DNA of 64,000 nt from Eggerthellaceae bacterium (GCA_009782605.1 WRIR01000009.1:1-64000); one strand, 5' to 3'; counted from the stretch's first letter, positions 1 through 8,203 are shown. Notes: generated by a model not told the origin, from the sequence alone. A program made the numbers and translations.

Positions 1-240
1 CCCCCAAGGCCAAGAGCCGCCATAAGATCCCCCCCCTTTTCCTCGCCCCCCCGCTCAAGGAAGCCCCCCCCATGATGGCCGGGCGCCCGCCGCAGCCTTG
101 GCCCCCCCCCCCCCCCCGCCTGCGGGCAGGGGGCAGGGCGTAAGGATTCTGCAAGCACCTGTAATAATTTATCAAGAATGTTTATTCCTCCTGTACATGG
201 AACTCTTAAAATGCGCCTTGTATCCTAGTCTGACCGTTAA
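1..240. other. Non-coding GC-rich leader with poly-C tracts
   Basis: No credible gene is visible here. The stretch holds four runs of cytosine: 8 at 29-36, 7 at 46-52, 8 at 64-71 and 16 at 102-117. From about 150 on it becomes AT-richer, as expected of a promoter region for the oxidoreductase gene starting at 265, but I could not pick a convincing -35/-10 pair. The long homopolymer is the main feature. It could be a slippage-prone regulatory tract or partly a sequencing artefact. Confidence 0.5.
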
Positions 241-264
241 GTCCAGAGAGAAGGGGGTCAATGT

Positions 265-2928
265 ATGTTTTTTGATCAATTAGGGAGAGAGGGCATAGAC
301 CGGCGCCAGTTCGTAGGCCTTGGTGCGCTCGCCGCAGGCAGCATCGGCTTGTCGGGCCTCCTGTCCTCCTGCAGCGCCCCAGCGGGCAACACCGTGAAAA
401 AAACCGAGGAGGCAGGGCAGGTTGCCGAGGGGAAGTGGGTCACGGCAGGATGCGGCTACGACTGCGGACACCGATGCCTCAACAAGGCCTATGTCGTTGA
501 CGGGGTGGTGGTCAGGCAAAAGACCGACGACACCCACGAGGACACGCCCGACTACCCGCAGCAGAGGGCCTGCGCCCGCGGACGCGGCCACCGGAACATG
601 GTATATGCGGCAGACAAGCTGAAATACCCCCTGAAGCGGAAGCACTACGAGGTTGGAGGCGGCGACAGGTCGCTGCGCGGCACAGACGAGTGGGAGCGGA
701 TTTCCTGGGACGAGGCCTTAGGGTATGTGGCAACCGAGCTCAAGAACGCGAAGGAGAACTACGGGAACGAATCGATCCTGTTCCCGCATTTCGTCAATAT
801 CTTCGCCATTGAGATCTCCAACGTGCTCAACGCCTTCGGCGGCTACATTATGTGTTCCGGCGCCGCATCCCAGGGATCCCATAAGAACAGCATGGTGCTC
901 GGGTCGACCTACTGGCAGGTACCTATCAACGACCGCTTCGACTATGCGAACTCGGAGACCTTCATAATGCTCGGCGTCAATCCGGCATGGAGCTCGTTGG
1001 GAAACCCCGCCAGCTATTACCTGCGGGCAAAGCAGGCCGGGGCGCGGTTCATCTCAATCGACCCGTTCTACAACGACACCGCCGCTGCCATGGGCGCGGA
1101 ATGGATACCTATCCGCCTCGGGACCGACATGGCCTTCCTCCTTGGTGTCGCCCACACCCTGATAGCCGAGGACGACCCCGAGAGCAACCCCTTGATAGAC
1201 TGGGACTTCCTCAAGAGGTGCACTGTCGGCTTCGACGAGACCATGATGCCGGAAGGCGCCGACCCCGAGCGCAACTTCAAGAACTATGTGCTCGGCGGTG
1301 TGGACGGCATCCCCAAAACCCCCGAGTGGGCATCCGAGATATGCGGCGTTGCCCCCGAGAGGATACGGGCCTTTGCCTCCGACATAGCAAAGGACAAGAA
1401 AGTGACGCTTATCTGCGGGTGGTCCACGGGACGGATAGCCGAAAGCGACGCGCTCCCCCAGATCCTCCTTGCGGTCGGCTCGATGACGGGGCACATGGGC
1501 AAGGCAGGGCATAGCTGGGGGGCAACCTGCCATAGGGTCAACATCAACGGCGGCCCCTTCCTGTACTCGATAGGGTCGAACGGCTTTGCGCAGTTTACCT
1601 CGGGGCTTACGCTGGGCGGCTCCACCATTGGCGCGGGCGGGGCAAACGCATTCGAGATTCCCATCAAGATGACAATCACCAACGGCGACGTTGCCAACGC
1701 GATACTGGACGGGAAAGGGGTAATCGTGAGGGAGGACGGGAAGGGCACCCCGCGCGACCTCGACATCCATGTGATAGCCAACTTCTGCGGGAACCCTGTA
1801 GACACCCACGAATGCGGGCTCGACAGGATGGTCGAGGCCTTCCGCAAGGTCGACTTCGTGTTCTCGACCGCCCAATACACGTCCTCGACTGCCCTGTTCA
1901 GCGACATCATCCTCCCGCTCAGCGTCTTTTGGGAGCGAACGGGCGACATCAGCGTCCTGGGGACACGGGACGCCCTCATTGCCAGCAGCCAGGTCATCGA
2001 GCCGATGTACGAGGTCAAGTCGTCGTATGAGGTTGCCCTCGCCCTGGGCAAGGCGCTCGGGGTCGACACCGACGAGCTCTTCCCCTTTGACGAGAAGCAG
2101 GCCTATTTCAACATACTCGCCCGGACGACCGTCGTCGACGCCGACGGCGAGACAAGCGTGCCCTTGGCCACCATCACAGGCGAGGACATCGAGAAGTGGG
2201 GCGTTGAGGGCGAGGCGCAGGAAGGCAGGCTGCCCCTTGACGAGCTGCTTGAGAAGGGCGTGTTCCAACATGAGCTGAAGCCCGGGGACAATTACTCCTT
2301 CATTGCCTTTGAGGACTTCGTATCCGACCCCGAGAAAAACCCCCGCTCCACTCCCAGCGGGAAGTTCGAGATATACTCGCAGGCATACGCGGACTTCATC
2401 AATGCCTTCGGGTATAGCGTCATAGACCCCCTCCCCCTCTACAAAAGCGGGCCTGAGCGCTACGAGGAATCCTTCGACGACTGGGAGAACAAGGTCAAAG
2501 GCGAGTACCCCTATCAGATATATTCCATCCACTACCCCGGCCATGCCCATACGAACTTCTCGAACAGCGTGTGGCTCCAAGAAGCATTCGGCTCACCCCT
2601 GTATCTGAGCACCTTGGACGCCGCAGAGCACGGAATCTCGGACACCGACACCGTCCTCGTTGAGAGCAAGTGGGGCAAGATACTGAGGCGTGCGACCGTG
2701 ACGAGCAGGATTATGCCGGGCACCATTGCCATGGTGCATGGCTCCTGGAAAGACATCAACAAGAACGGCATCGACGAGGGCGGGAACGACAATTCCCTGT
2801 GCGGAACCCCGACAACCGGCGGCGACGTAGAAGGCTATAACTCGCTTCTCGTGAAAATCTCGAAATGGTCCGGGGCGCCGCTCGTCCCCGACTTTGAAAA
2901 ACCGCGCCGTGTCTTCCTCGACGCATAG
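265..2928 (+). CDS. Tat-exported molybdopterin oxidoreductase, DMSO reductase family catalytic subunit (DmsA-like)
   Basis: This 887-residue protein is the likely catalytic subunit of an anaerobic respiratory reductase that uses bis-MGD molybdenum; the substrate cannot be told from sequence. The N-terminus has a twin-arginine motif (DRRQFVGLG, R13-R14), a hydrophobic stretch and a lipobox-like LSSC ending at C36, so it is probably exported by Tat and may be a lipoprotein. A [4Fe-4S] site is given by C63, C67, C71 and C103. A GGYIMCSGAAS stretch near residue 195 aligns by eye with the region of the Mo-ligand serine in DmsA. The ATG at 265 follows a GAGAGAAGGGGG ribosome site; an ATG at 261 is out of frame. 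The ferredoxin subunit begins 13 bp downstream and a TorD chaperone follows. No membrane anchor (DmsC) gene is present. Confidence 0.9.
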   Translation: MFFDQLGREGIDRRQFVGLGALAAGSIGLSGLLSSCSAPAGNTVKKTEEAGQVAEGKWVTAGCGYDCGHRCLNKAYVVDGVVVRQKTDDTHEDTPDYPQQRACARGRGHRNMVYAADKLKYPLKRKHYEVGGGDRSLRGTDEWERISWDEALGYVATELKNAKENYGNESILFPHFVNIFAIEISNVLNAFGGYIMCSGAASQGSHKNSMVLGSTYWQVPINDRFDYANSETFIMLGVNPAWSSLGNPASYYLRAKQAGARFISIDPFYNDTAAAMGAEWIPIRLGTDMAFLLGVAHTLIAEDDPESNPLIDWDFLKRCTVGFDETMMPEGADPERNFKNYVLGGVDGIPKTPEWASEICGVAPERIRAFASDIAKDKKVTLICGWSTGRIAESDALPQILLAVGSMTGHMGKAGHSWGATCHRVNINGGPFLYSIGSNGFAQFTSGLTLGGSTIGAGGANAFEIPIKMTITNGDVANAILDGKGVIVREDGKGTPRDLDIHVIANFCGNPVDTHECGLDRMVEAFRKVDFVFSTAQYTSSTALFSDIILPLSVFWERTGDISVLGTRDALIASSQVIEPMYEVKSSYEVALALGKALGVDTDELFPFDEKQAYFNILARTTVVDADGETSVPLATITGEDIEKWGVEGEAQEGRLPLDELLEKGVFQHELKPGDNYSFIAFEDFVSDPEKNPRSTPSGKFEIYSQAYADFINAFGYSVIDPLPLYKSGPERYEESFDDWENKVKGEYPYQIYSIHYPGHAHTNFSNSVWLQEAFGSPLYLSTLDAAEHGISDTDTVLVESKWGKILRRATVTSRIMPGTIAMVHGSWKDINKNGIDEGGNDNSLCGTPTTGGDVEGYNSLLVKISKWSGAPLVPDFEKPRRVFLDA

Positions 2929-2941
2929 AAAGGAGCTGCAC

Positions 2942-3526
2942 ATGGGTCAATTAGGGTTCTACTTCAACCAAGACGACTGCGTCGGCTGCCATACCTGCCA
3001 GATTGCCTGCAAGGACTACCACAATTTGGAAATAGGGGTCCTCTATCGGAATGTCGAGTCGTATGAGACGGGAGACTACCCCACACCCGGCCTCTACCAT
3101 TACGCCAAGACCTGCAACCATTGCGAAAGGCCGCTGTGCGTTGCGAGCTGCCCGAGCGGTGCGATGTATATCGCGGAGGACGGCACCGTGCAGCAAGACC
3201 CCGAGCTGTGCATCGGAGACAAGGCCTGCGTGGATGCCTGCCCCTATGGCGTGCCGCAATACCTTCCTGCCACCATGAAGGTCGGGAAGTGCGACGCCTG
3301 TGCCGAGCTGCGGGCCGAAGGGCACAACCCCGCCTGCATTGACGCATGCAACATGAGGGTCCTTGAGTTCGGGGCACTTGACGAGCTGCGGGCAAAGCAT
3401 CCCGGCAAGCAGTTGGTGTCCGACCTCCCCATCCTGCCGTCCTCTTCGCAGACCGGTCCCTCCACCATAATATATCCCCGCGCCTGCGCCTTGGAGGCCT
3501 CCTACAAATACCTCCAGGAAATTTGA
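2942..3526 (+). CDS. Four-cluster ferredoxin subunit of DMSO reductase family enzyme (DmsB-like)
   Basis: This 194-residue electron-transfer subunit should pass electrons to the catalytic partner encoded just upstream. Four ferredoxin-type cysteine groups are visible: CVGCHTCQIAC near residue 13, CNHCERPLCVASC near 59, CIGDKACVDAC near 91, and CDACx11CIDAC near 117. This is the DmsB/NrfC/PhsB arrangement of four [4Fe-4S] clusters. The reading frame is open further upstream, but the ATG at 2942 with AAAGGAG seven bases before it is the obvious start. The protein has no signal peptide, so it is presumably carried through Tat with the catalytic subunit. A strong GC hairpin follows the stop. Confidence 0.92.
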   Translation: MGQLGFYFNQDDCVGCHTCQIACKDYHNLEIGVLYRNVESYETGDYPTPGLYHYAKTCNHCERPLCVASCPSGAMYIAEDGTVQQDPELCIGDKACVDACPYGVPQYLPATMKVGKCDACAELRAEGHNPACIDACNMRVLEFGALDELRAKHPGKQLVSDLPILPSSSQTGPSTIIYPRACALEASYKYLQEI

Positions 3527-3534
3527 TCCTCCCT

Positions 3535-3572
3535 GCGCGGACCTGGCAGGCACCCGCTGCCCAGGTCCGCGC
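3535..3572 (+). other. Perfect 12-bp hairpin between dmsB-like and torD-like genes
   Basis: GCGCGGACCTGG at 3535-3546 pairs perfectly with CCAGGTCCGCGC at 3561-3572 around a 14-nt loop. There is no real T-run after it, only CCCCTTTCC. It is therefore better read as an mRNA-stabilising or partial-termination hairpin that would lower torD expression relative to the two structural genes. This role is inferred. Confidence 0.6.
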
Positions 3573-3617
3573 CCCTTTCCAGCCGGGTGCAGGCAGACGA
3601 ACGGAGGTAAGGCCGTT

Positions 3618-4304
3618 ATGGACAGTGAGACGATTCGGGCATTCTTGGCTAACAGGGCCTTTGTATACCAGCTGTTCCACCGAATCTTTGCCGAAGAGCC
3701 GGATGGGCAGCTGCTTGAAGTATTGGCCGACCGGCGAACGGGGGAACAGCTCGGACATGCGGTCGGTGCCGAGGCAGGGTCCGCCTTCCTCGACCCCTTG
3801 TCGGGCATTGCCCCCGATGCGTTTCCTGAGCATGCCGGCCGCCTGTCGAGCGACTATGTCCGGCTCTTCATCGGCCCCGGCAGGCTTCCCGCCCCTCCTT
3901 GGGAGTCGGTGTACAGAAGCGGGCAGGACGTCATTTTCCAGCAATCGACCCTCGACGTGCGCAATGCGTATCGAAGCGAAGGCTACCTGCCTGTGGAATA
4001 CCCGCGGGTGGCTGACGACCATCTGGCCATAGAGCTCAGCTTCATGGCCGCATTGTCAAGGGCCTCTGAGGCTGCGTTCTCGTCCGGGGATAGCGAGGCT
4101 GCGGCAGCCTCGCTAGGGCCGCAGGCCCGCTTCCTGGCCGAGCATATGCTGGTGTGGGTGCCCCTTTTCACGCAGCGCCTTGCCCATGCGGAGAAGACGG
4201 GGGGTTTCTACCTGCGCGCCGCTTCCGCCCTCTGCGACTTTTGCCGACAGGACTTACAAGCGCTCGACGTTGCCCAAGGCCACATTGCGGGCCTCAAGGC
4301 CTGA
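3618..4304 (+). CDS. TorD/DmsD-family chaperone for the molybdoenzyme
   Basis: This 228-residue cytoplasmic protein is of the all-helical TorD family. These chaperones bind the Tat signal of a molybdoenzyme and hold it until cofactor insertion is complete. The family-typical stretch DYVRLFIGPGRLPAPPWESVY-like (near residue 78) and the later HLAIELSFMAAL segment are present. The ATG at 3618 follows ACGGAGGTAAGG. It is the third gene after the dmsA-like and dmsB-like genes, separated from them by 91 bp and a strong hairpin. Its natural client is almost certainly the reductase at 265. It converges with the response-regulator gene on the other strand. Confidence 0.88.
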   Translation: MDSETIRAFLANRAFVYQLFHRIFAEEPDGQLLEVLADRRTGEQLGHAVGAEAGSAFLDPLSGIAPDAFPEHAGRLSSDYVRLFIGPGRLPAPPWESVYRSGQDVIFQQSTLDVRNAYRSEGYLPVEYPRVADDHLAIELSFMAALSRASEAAFSSGDSEAAAASLGPQARFLAEHMLVWVPLFTQRLAHAEKTGGFYLRAASALCDFCRQDLQALDVAQGHIAGLKA

Positions 4305-4352
4305 CCGGCCGGGCCCGGGCAAGCTGCGAGGGGCCTCGGCCATGCCGGCCGC

Positions 4353-5057
4353 CTACTGCCCGTGCGCCAGCTTGTATCCCACGCGCCATACGGTGAGAAG
4401 GTAGCGTGGATGGGCCGGGTCGGCCTCTATCTTTTCCCTGATGCGGCGGATATAGACGGTCACGCTGCTCGGGTCGGCGCAGTCCGAGCTGCCCCACAGG
4501 TGGCGGATAATCTGTTCGCGCGTGAACACTTCGCCGGGCGACGAGGCCAACAGTATCATCAACTCGAACTCCTTTGAGCTGAGTGCCACGGGGGCACCGT
4601 TCAGCCGCGCCTCGTATGACGCAGGCAGCAGCTCCAGGTTGCCGATGACAATGGCCTGGCTTCCCGCGTTGTCCCAAGGCCCCTGGGTCAGATTCCTCTG
4701 CCGGCGGAGGTGGGACTTGACGCGAAGCGACAGTTCCTCGATGCTGAAAGGCTTCACCAGGTAGTCGTCGGCACCCACGTCAAAGCCTACGCTCTTGTCG
4801 ACGATATCCCCCTTGGCTGAAAGGATGATGATAGGGGTCTTGATATCGGTCTCGCGGATACGGCGGCACAGCTCGAAGCCGTTTATGCTGGGTATCATCA
4901 CATCGAGGATAATGAGGTCCGGGTCCTCTGCGGCTATGCGTTCCAGGCCTGCCGTACCGTCCTTCGCCCCGGCAAACTCGTATCCATATTGAACGGCGAA
5001 CTGTTCAAGAAGGTCCAAGATGTCCTGGTCATCGTCGATCACCATTATCTTGCTCAT
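4353..5057 (-). CDS. OmpR/PhoB-family response regulator
   Basis: This 234-residue two-component regulator has a receiver domain at residues 1-120. The phosphoacceptor is D52 in LIILDVMIP, the acidic pocket is DDD near residues 8-10, and K102 lies in DYLVKPF. A winged-helix DNA-binding domain occupies about 130-232 (SSKEFELMILLASSPGEVF, then VTVYIRRIREKIE). The ATG at 5057 lies inside the end of the upstream kinase gene (29-bp overlap) with AAGGAG before it, so the pair is translationally coupled. It lies tail-to-tail with the reductase operon. Its target could be that operon, but no site was identified. Confidence 0.92.
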   Translation of the reverse strand: MSKIMVIDDDQDILDLLEQFAVQYGYEFAGAKDGTAGLERIAAEDPDLIILDVMIPSINGFELCRRIRETDIKTPIIILSAKGDIVDKSVGFDVGADDYLVKPFSIEELSLRVKSHLRRQRNLTQGPWDNAGSQAIVIGNLELLPASYEARLNGAPVALSSKEFELMILLASSPGEVFTREQIIRHLWGSSDCADPSSVTVYIRRIREKIEADPAHPRYLLTVWRVGYKLAHGQ

Positions 5058-6768
5058 TATCAGGCTCCTTGTAACTCGTATTGCCTTGTTCGGCGGTTAT
5101 CGGGATCGTTATGGTGAAGCAGCTCCCCTCCCCCGGCTTGCTCTCAAGGCCGATCCTCGCGTTGAGAAGCTGGGCTATTTCCCTGACCAGGGAAAGGCCG
5201 AGCCCGCTCCCCCGATAATTATATCCCACTATAGGCGGGTCGCTGTGGATAAAGCGCTCAAAAACGACCTCTTGCCGCTCTTCGGGAATGCCGATGCCGT
5301 CATCGGCCACTGAGATCAGGACTGTCTGCGCAGGCTCGCTCAGGGACGCGGATACCACAACCGTTCCCCCGGGAGGCGTGAACTTGAGCGCATTGGACAA
5401 CAGGTTCTCGATAGCCCGCTCAAGCAGGCGGGGGTCTGTCATAACCAGGGGGATGTTCTTGGCAAGGTCGACGCTCAGCATGACCTTGTTCTTGTGGGCT
5501 AAGGGGGACATGATGGTGGCGGTCCCGTTCAAGAGGTCGTAGAGGTCGATCATCTCCGGCGAGATCGTCTGCTTGCCAGCCTCTATCCGTGCCGAGTCCA
5601 AGAGGTTGTTCACCAGCTCCAGCAAAGAGCCGCCGCTCTCGATAATCTTCTTGAGCTGCCGGCGGGAGCCCTTGTCGTACTCGCCAAGGCTCTCGTCCAG
5701 CAGCTCAGCGAAGGCGAGGATGGAGGTCAGGGGGGTCCGCAGCTCGTGACTGACCAGGGCCAAGAAGTCGGACTTGAAGCCGCTTTCCTTCTTCAGCTGC
5801 TCGTTGACCGCCTCCACATGGCGCTTCTGCTGTGCGAGGTCGAGGTTTGCCCGGTTGAGCTCTTCTGTCCGCTGCTCCACCTGGGTCTCAAGACCTGCAT
5901 ACAGGGCTGCCAAGTCGTCAGCCATGTTGTTGAAGCTGTATATCATGCTGGATATCTCCCGGGATGAAAAAGCAGCTATGACCGGATGGTCGTGCCGGGC
6001 CTTCAAATCGCCCTGCCCGACCTTCCTGAATGCCTCCTGCATGGTGTTGAGAGGCGATATCACAAGGCGTGTGAGGGCGAAGTAGAGGCCGACCACCACG
6101 GCTGTGACAACGGCTGCGAAGAACAACGAGTCTACGCGGATGTTGCGGGTCAGGTTCTCATAGTAGGCCTGTGCCGGAACGGTGATGCTGCCAACGCCGG
6201 CGATGTCCCCTATCGCCCATCCTTCTTTCGGGTACCCCGATATGTCGGTCTCGCCGACGGGCTGTCCGTGGCACTCGATACAGTCCGTGGTCACAGTCAG
6301 CTTGTACACATACCGGAAGAAGCGCTCCCCCTCGACATCGACGAAGCGGTAATACTCCAAGGCCGCCTGGTCGGATGAGAAGATGTCGAGCGCGTCGGCC
6401 TCGATGGGGTCTGGCGCGTCAGCGGGGTTGCGCGGGTTGAAATTCACGAAGCGGAAGGTATAGTCAGACGAGCGCGAGAATATCACGCCCACGCTTTTCC
6501 CCACTATCGAGCAGTGCAGCCCCTTGTAGTCGTACTCGCCGGAGCTTGAGGTGTTGACCAGCTCCCTGTTGATTGCCGCAAAGCTCCAGACCGAGTTCAT
6601 CATCGTCTTGAGGCTGCGCGACTCTTCCAAGAGCTGAAGCTCCATTGCCTGTTTTTGATTGGCATAGTTCCACAGGGTGTTCCCCGCAAACAACAGGCAC
6701 ATCATAAAGGCTAAAGCACCGATGATCTTGATCTTGAGGGTCACGCTTCCGTGGTTATTAGACGCCAT
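5029..6768 (-). CDS. Membrane sensor histidine kinase with a CxxCH haem-type extracytoplasmic domain
   Basis: This 579-residue kinase is built as follows: transmembrane helix about 11-33, extracytoplasmic region 35-213, second helix about 214-233, HAMP about 234-286, coiled coil to about 330, HisKA with phospho-acceptor H341 (ALVSHELRTPLTS), and HATPase with N box (ENLLSNALKFTPPG) and G boxes (DDGIGIPEE, GSGLGLSL). The outer domain resembles the DUF3365/Tll0287-like sensor fold and carries C163-I-E-C166-H167, a c-type haem attachment motif. That points to redox, haem or gas sensing. It shares an operon and overlaps with the response regulator and faces a respiratory molybdoenzyme operon. Haem attachment itself is not shown by sequence alone. 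Confidence 0.9.
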   Translation of the reverse strand: MASNNHGSVTLKIKIIGALAFMMCLLFAGNTLWNYANQKQAMELQLLEESRSLKTMMNSVWSFAAINRELVNTSSSGEYDYKGLHCSIVGKSVGVIFSRSSDYTFRFVNFNPRNPADAPDPIEADALDIFSSDQAALEYYRFVDVEGERFFRYVYKLTVTTDCIECHGQPVGETDISGYPKEGWAIGDIAGVGSITVPAQAYYENLTRNIRVDSLFFAAVVTAVVVGLYFALTRLVISPLNTMQEAFRKVGQGDLKARHDHPVIAAFSSREISSMIYSFNNMADDLAALYAGLETQVEQRTEELNRANLDLAQQKRHVEAVNEQLKKESGFKSDFLALVSHELRTPLTSILAFAELLDESLGEYDKGSRRQLKKIIESGGSLLELVNNLLDSARIEAGKQTISPEMIDLYDLLNGTATIMSPLAHKNKVMLSVDLAKNIPLVMTDPRLLERAIENLLSNALKFTPPGGTVVVSASLSEPAQTVLISVADDGIGIPEERQEVVFERFIHSDPPIVGYNYRGSGLGLSLVREIAQLLNARIGLESKPGEGSCFTITIPITAEQGNTSYKEPDNEQDNGDRR

Positions 6769-6787
6769 AACGACCCCAGGTCAGGCA

Positions 6788-6818
6788 ATTTGCTCAAGGA
6801 CGGCCATATTCACGGCAA
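6788..6818 (-). pseudogene. 31-bp remnant matching the 5' end of the DUF3990 gene
   Basis: This stretch matches 27 of 31 bases of 7607-7637, which holds the start codon and first codons of the DUF3990 gene. On the minus strand it reads ATG, six sense codons (A V L E Q I A after M) and a stop, against M A I F E Q I S in the intact copy. It looks like the stub of a second copy left after deletion or gene conversion. Confidence 0.5.
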
Positions 6819-6851
6819 AGAAGTGGCGGCATAGGGGCTCAGGCACCTGCC

Positions 6852-7085
6852 TCATGGCTGCTGTTCGGTAGCTGTTAATCCGAGCTCCTTTTCAAAAAGT
6901 TTTACCAAGCGAAGCAGATCCTCCTTGTACAGCAGGCTGCTCGGGTCGGCGAGCCGCCGGTAAGCCTGTGTGAGATAGACCTGCTTGGCGATATCTTCGA
7001 GCGGAATCTTGTGCTTGTCGGATAGGCGGTATATCACACCCCCAAGCTCCGCAGTGATGCCGGCCTCGATCTGCCTGTTAGCCAA
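6852..7085 (-). CDS. Small protein of a DUF3990/DUF3791 cassette, unknown function
   Basis: The likely product is 77 residues, soluble and helical, with a central KIPLEDIAKQVYLTQAYRRL segment. It is the third gene of a tight minus-strand cassette. I place the start at the TTG at 7083-7085, because GGGAGGTGGAGAAGG lies just before it and the TTG is followed at once by the TAA of the DUF3990 gene, a coupling arrangement. A longer frame to 7130 exists but overlaps the neighbour by 53 bp. Small partners of this kind often sit beside DUF3990 genes; a DUF3791-like or antitoxin role is a guess. The region is AT-richer than the flanking core genes. Confidence 0.6.
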   Translation of the reverse strand: MANRQIEAGITAELGGVIYRLSDKHKIPLEDIAKQVYLTQAYRRLADPSSLLYKEDLLRLVKLFEKELGLTATEQQP

Positions 7086-7626
7086 CCTTCTCCACCTCCC
7101 GAAAGCGCAGATGCGACAGGGCGAAATCATTCTTGAAACAGACCTGGTTATCGAGCCTGTCGGGGAGCAGTAGGCCGATGAACTTTAGCTTTGTTTCCTC
7201 TAGAGTGTCCCCCTCGATAAGGCCAGAGGTGAGCAGATTCATCTGTATAGCTAACCTGTTATCTGCAATCGGCCCTATGAGGATGTCTTTGTTGAGCATG
7301 GAGAAGTCCCGTTCGAAAGAAACGCAGTCGTCATACCCGCGGTTCATTAAGATGAAGTCTAGCCAGAGAAGGTCGTCAAGGTGGCCCCTGTCGAACTCAT
7401 AGCAGGTGAGCCCTTCATCCTGAACAAGGCCGTATACGTTGAGATAGGCGGCCTTGCCTTGATACGCGCTCTTTTTGGTCGCCCAGTCGACAGCTTCGTC
7501 ACGGTTGGTTGTTGTGTAAAAGCCGCTCCCAAAGTCGTTCTGTGGGTTCGATCTCATGGTGGTAGGTGTCTCGACAATGAAAGTCGAGCCGTGATAGAGG
7601 GTCGATATTTGCTCAAAGATGGCCAT
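7078..7626 (-). CDS. DUF3990 family protein, possible ADP-ribosyltransferase-fold effector
   Basis: This 182-residue protein opens with ISTLYHGS (H12) followed by DFGSGFYTTT (Y37). That is the pattern of the DUF3990 family, which is distantly related to ADP-ribosyltransferases, where a His and a Tyr clamp NAD. I cannot place the third catalytic residue with confidence. The ATG at 7626 is the start of the family-typical N-terminus. It lies between two small genes (7638-7850 upstream, 6852-7085 downstream, overlapping), the layout of a toxin with guard proteins. The cassette is AT-richer than its surroundings and was probably acquired. Function in this organism is inferred. Confidence 0.75.
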   Translation of the reverse strand: MAIFEQISTLYHGSTFIVETPTTMRSNPQNDFGSGFYTTTNRDEAVDWATKKSAYQGKAAYLNVYGLVQDEGLTCYEFDRGHLDDLLWLDFILMNRGYDDCVSFERDFSMLNKDILIGPIADNRLAIQMNLLTSGLIEGDTLEETKLKFIGLLLPDRLDNQVCFKNDFALSHLRFREVEKVG

Positions 7627-7637
7627 ATTCGCAGCAA

Positions 7638-7850
7638 TCAGAGAGCTAAAAGCGGCTCTTTCTGACTTAATTCCCGAATCACCTGGTCATAGCCGAACAT
7701 ATGAAAGTAGCCATAGTTCTTGACCAGTTCAGGAATGACGATATCATTGCTGACTATCTTTTGAAATGCAGCGTCATCGAGAGCAGGCTTGCGTCTTATT
7801 TCCGAAAGGATAATTGCCACAAAATGCGCAGTACGCTGGGCCTCGTTCAT
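7638..7850 (-). CDS. Small DUF3791-like protein
   Basis: This 70-residue protein (MNEAQRTAHFVAII...) has the DUF3791-like pattern of an N-terminal helix, an FQKIVSNDIVIPELVKNYG segment and a final FGYDQVIRELSQK. The frame is open back to 8147, but the upstream part has no family-like sequence. The ATG at 7850 has an ACAGGA ribosome site and puts the protein at the family's usual length. The gene ends 11 bp before the DUF3990 gene. It is probably co-transcribed and may be the antitoxin or specificity partner; that role is inferred. Confidence 0.65.
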   Translation of the reverse strand: MNEAQRTAHFVAIILSEIRRKPALDDAAFQKIVSNDIVIPELVKNYGYFHMFGYDQVIRELSQKEPLLAL

Positions 7851-8203
7851 GCAATATCCTGTTTTAACAGGTCCAGAACCCATATCAGTTAGCCTTTCGA
7901 CAGCTATCGGTAGCATGATTACCATTATACACTGTGCATCCAGGCTATATCGTGTGACAGCGGGAAAGGCTTCTCTAAAACTACGAATAATCGCGTTACT
8001 CATAAAACCAGACATCCCCTCTTCCCTACGCCGGAGAACGACCTGAGAACACCGCGTCAGTATGGCACAATGCAGGCACATGTCTCCTCGTTTTGTACCA
8101 AGGAGCAACAATATTGGCGGTTGAAACAAAATTCCCATAAAGGCCATGCCCGATTGCCGGTATAGATCCCTTAGAATAGGAGGACCGGAAAGAGGTGGTA
8201 GCT

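Noticed and set aside
1054-2580. 508-residue open frame on the minus strand inside the molybdoenzyme gene
   Set aside because: It is the complementary shadow of a GC-rich gene with clear Fe-S and Tat motifs on the plus strand, and its translation has no domain features.
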